Source: Prochlorococcus sp. AG-347-L20
GTDB taxonomy: Bacteria; Cyanobacteriota; Cyanobacteriia; PCC-6307; Cyanobiaceae
Direction: 5' to 3'
NCBI GenBank assembly: GCA_003281225.1
Contig: QCCP01000001.1
Span: forward strand, 186,001-250,000
DNA: 64,000 nucleotides
Under the pieces are notes generated by a model. That model made no database searches and was not told the origin of the DNA. It was given only the letters and a program-made list of their open reading frames with translations. This document shows positions 63,032 to 64,000 of this stretch, piece after piece. The first letter of the stretch is position 1; each line of letters starts with the position of its first letter. A program made the position numbers and the translations under genes.

Positions 63032-63886
63032 TTAAGCTGAGATTTTTGATGATTTGATAATTTCCCATGCTTCTGGTGCGGTGTCTGCATATTGGAAAAG
63101 ATTTAAGTTTTCATCCGAAATTAATCCAAGATCAGCTAGATATTCGAAGTTAATTATCTTATTCCAATAATCTTTACCAAAAAGTATGATTGGGATTTTA
63201 GTTTTCATTCCTGTTTGACAAAGTGTCAATAGTTCAAATAATTCATCTAGTGTTCCAAAACCTCCAGGAAAAAATACAGCAGCTACTGATCGCATGACAA
63301 AATGGATCTTTCTTAATGCAAAATAATTAAACTTAAAGCAAAGACCTGGAGTTATAAAAGCATTTGGGATTTGTTCATTAGGCAGACTGATATTTAACCC
63401 TATAGATTTACAATTTGCTTCAAATGCACCTCTATTAGCAGCTTCCATAATTCCTGGCCCCCCACCTGTCACAATCACATGAGAATTACAGTTTTTATTT
63501 TGATTACTAATTGAAGCAAGTTTAGAAAACTCCCTTGCGGATTGATAGTAATGACTCATAAGAAGCAAATTTTCTAATCTATTTAAATTACGTTTTAAAA
63601 GTATCGATTTAGGATTTTTTTTAATTAACTCTTCTATATTTTCAAGTCTCTTTTTTATATTTGATTCTTCTGTAATGCTTGCGCCTCCAAAAATAATTAT
63701 TGTTGAAAGAATTTTATTTTCTTCAAGGATTAAATCTGGTTTAGTAATTTCAAGAAGCATTCTGACTCCACGCATTTCATTTCGGCTAAGTAAACCAATA
63801 TCTTCGTGAGCCAATTTATAAGTATCAGAATTAATAATTAAATTCAGATTTTTTAAATTATTACTAGGGGATATATGTTTTTTCAT
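63032..63886 (-). CDS. LOG family protein (Rossmann nucleotide-binding)
   Basis: A 284-residue protein with the LOG/TIGR00730 motifs VTGGGPGIMEAANRGAFEA and FFPGGFGTLDELFELL. LOG enzymes release free bases from nucleoside 5'-monophosphates (cytokinin-activating in plants); bacterial roles are less clear. This is the long form with an ~80-residue N-terminal extension. ATG at 63886 is preferred over an upstream in-frame TTG that would overlap the preceding gene's stop. Confidence 0.85.
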   Translation of the reverse strand: MKKHISPSNNLKNLNLIINSDTYKLAHEDIGLLSRNEMRGVRMLLEITKPDLILEENKILSTIIIFGGASITEESNIKKRLENIEELIKKNPKSILLKRNLNRLENLLLMSHYYQSAREFSKLASISNQNKNCNSHVIVTGGGPGIMEAANRGAFEANCKSIGLNISLPNEQIPNAFITPGLCFKFNYFALRKIHFVMRSVAAVFFPGGFGTLDELFELLTLCQTGMKTKIPIILFGKDYWNKIINFEYLADLGLISDENLNLFQYADTAPEAWEIIKSSKISA

Positions 63887-63887
63887 T

Positions 63888-64000
63888 TCAAACAAGAGTT
63901 TTAACTTTTCTTTCTAGAGGATTAAAATAGACCCTTTTGATTTTGTTATTTTCGTAAATCCAATAAACAGGCGGACTTTTTCTTGCCTTAATTAAATTAA
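63888..64000 (-). CDS. Partial gene at the right edge (C-terminal end)
   Basis: An open minus-strand frame enters from the right edge and ends at TGA 63888-63890, giving about 36 residues (KARKSPPVYWIYENNKIKRV, then YFNPLERKVKTLV). The stop is one base from the LOG start codon, so the two genes are coupled. Too little is visible to name it. Confidence 0.6.
   Translation of the reverse strand, partial: NLIKARKSPPVYWIYENNKIKRVYFNPLERKVKTLV

Overview
The window is a compact, very AT-rich cyanobacterial chromosome segment. It contains a split ATP synthase operon, PII, ycf35, PSRP-3/Ycf65, groESL with a K-box, an unlinked bio cluster that uses the marine picocyanobacterial esterase BioK, short HLIP (hli) genes and perfect or near NtcA boxes. 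All of this points to a high-light-adapted Prochlorococcus marinus. Assignment to a particular ecotype is inference. I see no rRNA or tRNA gene and no CRISPR array.

Layout. (1) 1-43.5 kb is core genome: the ycf35 end, a ferredoxin and an aldo/keto reductase; rsmG; a J-domain protein; the minus-strand bioF-bioK-bioC-bioD-bioA operon; a Ski2-like helicase; fumC and purB; tlyA; glnB; queF; the cytochrome c assembly pair ccs1/ccdA; ftsW; the atp1-atpB-atpE-atpF2-atpF-atpH-atpA-atpG operon; a ferredoxin; nadE and nadD; a GTPase; a CNNM/CBS protein; pepP; PSRP-3; atpD-atpC; groS-groL; secG; gpmI; pyrR; an Hsp70-like protein; rpoZ; and an EVE-domain gene. Convergent genes often abut or overlap by a few bases. 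(2) 43.5-56.5 kb is an accessory, island-like region. It starts with a three-gene unit (a CobW-like P-loop protein and two metallophosphoesterase-like proteins with altered metal sites) behind a Fur/Zur-like palindrome. It then becomes a field of more than twenty microprotein genes of about 25-70 codons: two overlapping hli genes, a PsbN-like protein with a histidine-rich tail, a twin-CX3C miniprotein, and three paralogues sharing a WLD-LIN-IE core. Repeats run through it, including a ~163-bp direct repeat 6.15 kb apart. (3) 56.5-62.6 kb is a seven-gene plus-strand cassette: a ureohydrolase that closely resembles the Ni-dependent guanidine hydrolase GdmH (Sll1077 type), HypA-like and HypB-like nickel-insertion proteins, a complete NrtA/TauA-type ABC importer with a perfect NtcA box in front of it, and a Rieske non-heme iron oxygenase 3 nt behind the ATPase gene. 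(4) The right end has a small lipoprotein, a LOG-family enzyme and the tail of one more gene.

How the parts work together. The cassette in region 3 reads as nitrogen scavenging. Under nitrogen stress NtcA would raise the importer, the substrate (guanidine or a guanidino compound) would enter the cell, the Ni enzyme matured by the HypA/B pair would split guanidine into urea and ammonia, and the Rieske enzyme might first release guanidine from a substituted precursor. This last step is a hypothesis and is the most interesting idea from the window. Region 2 looks like a recombination-prone site that has collected stress-type microproteins.
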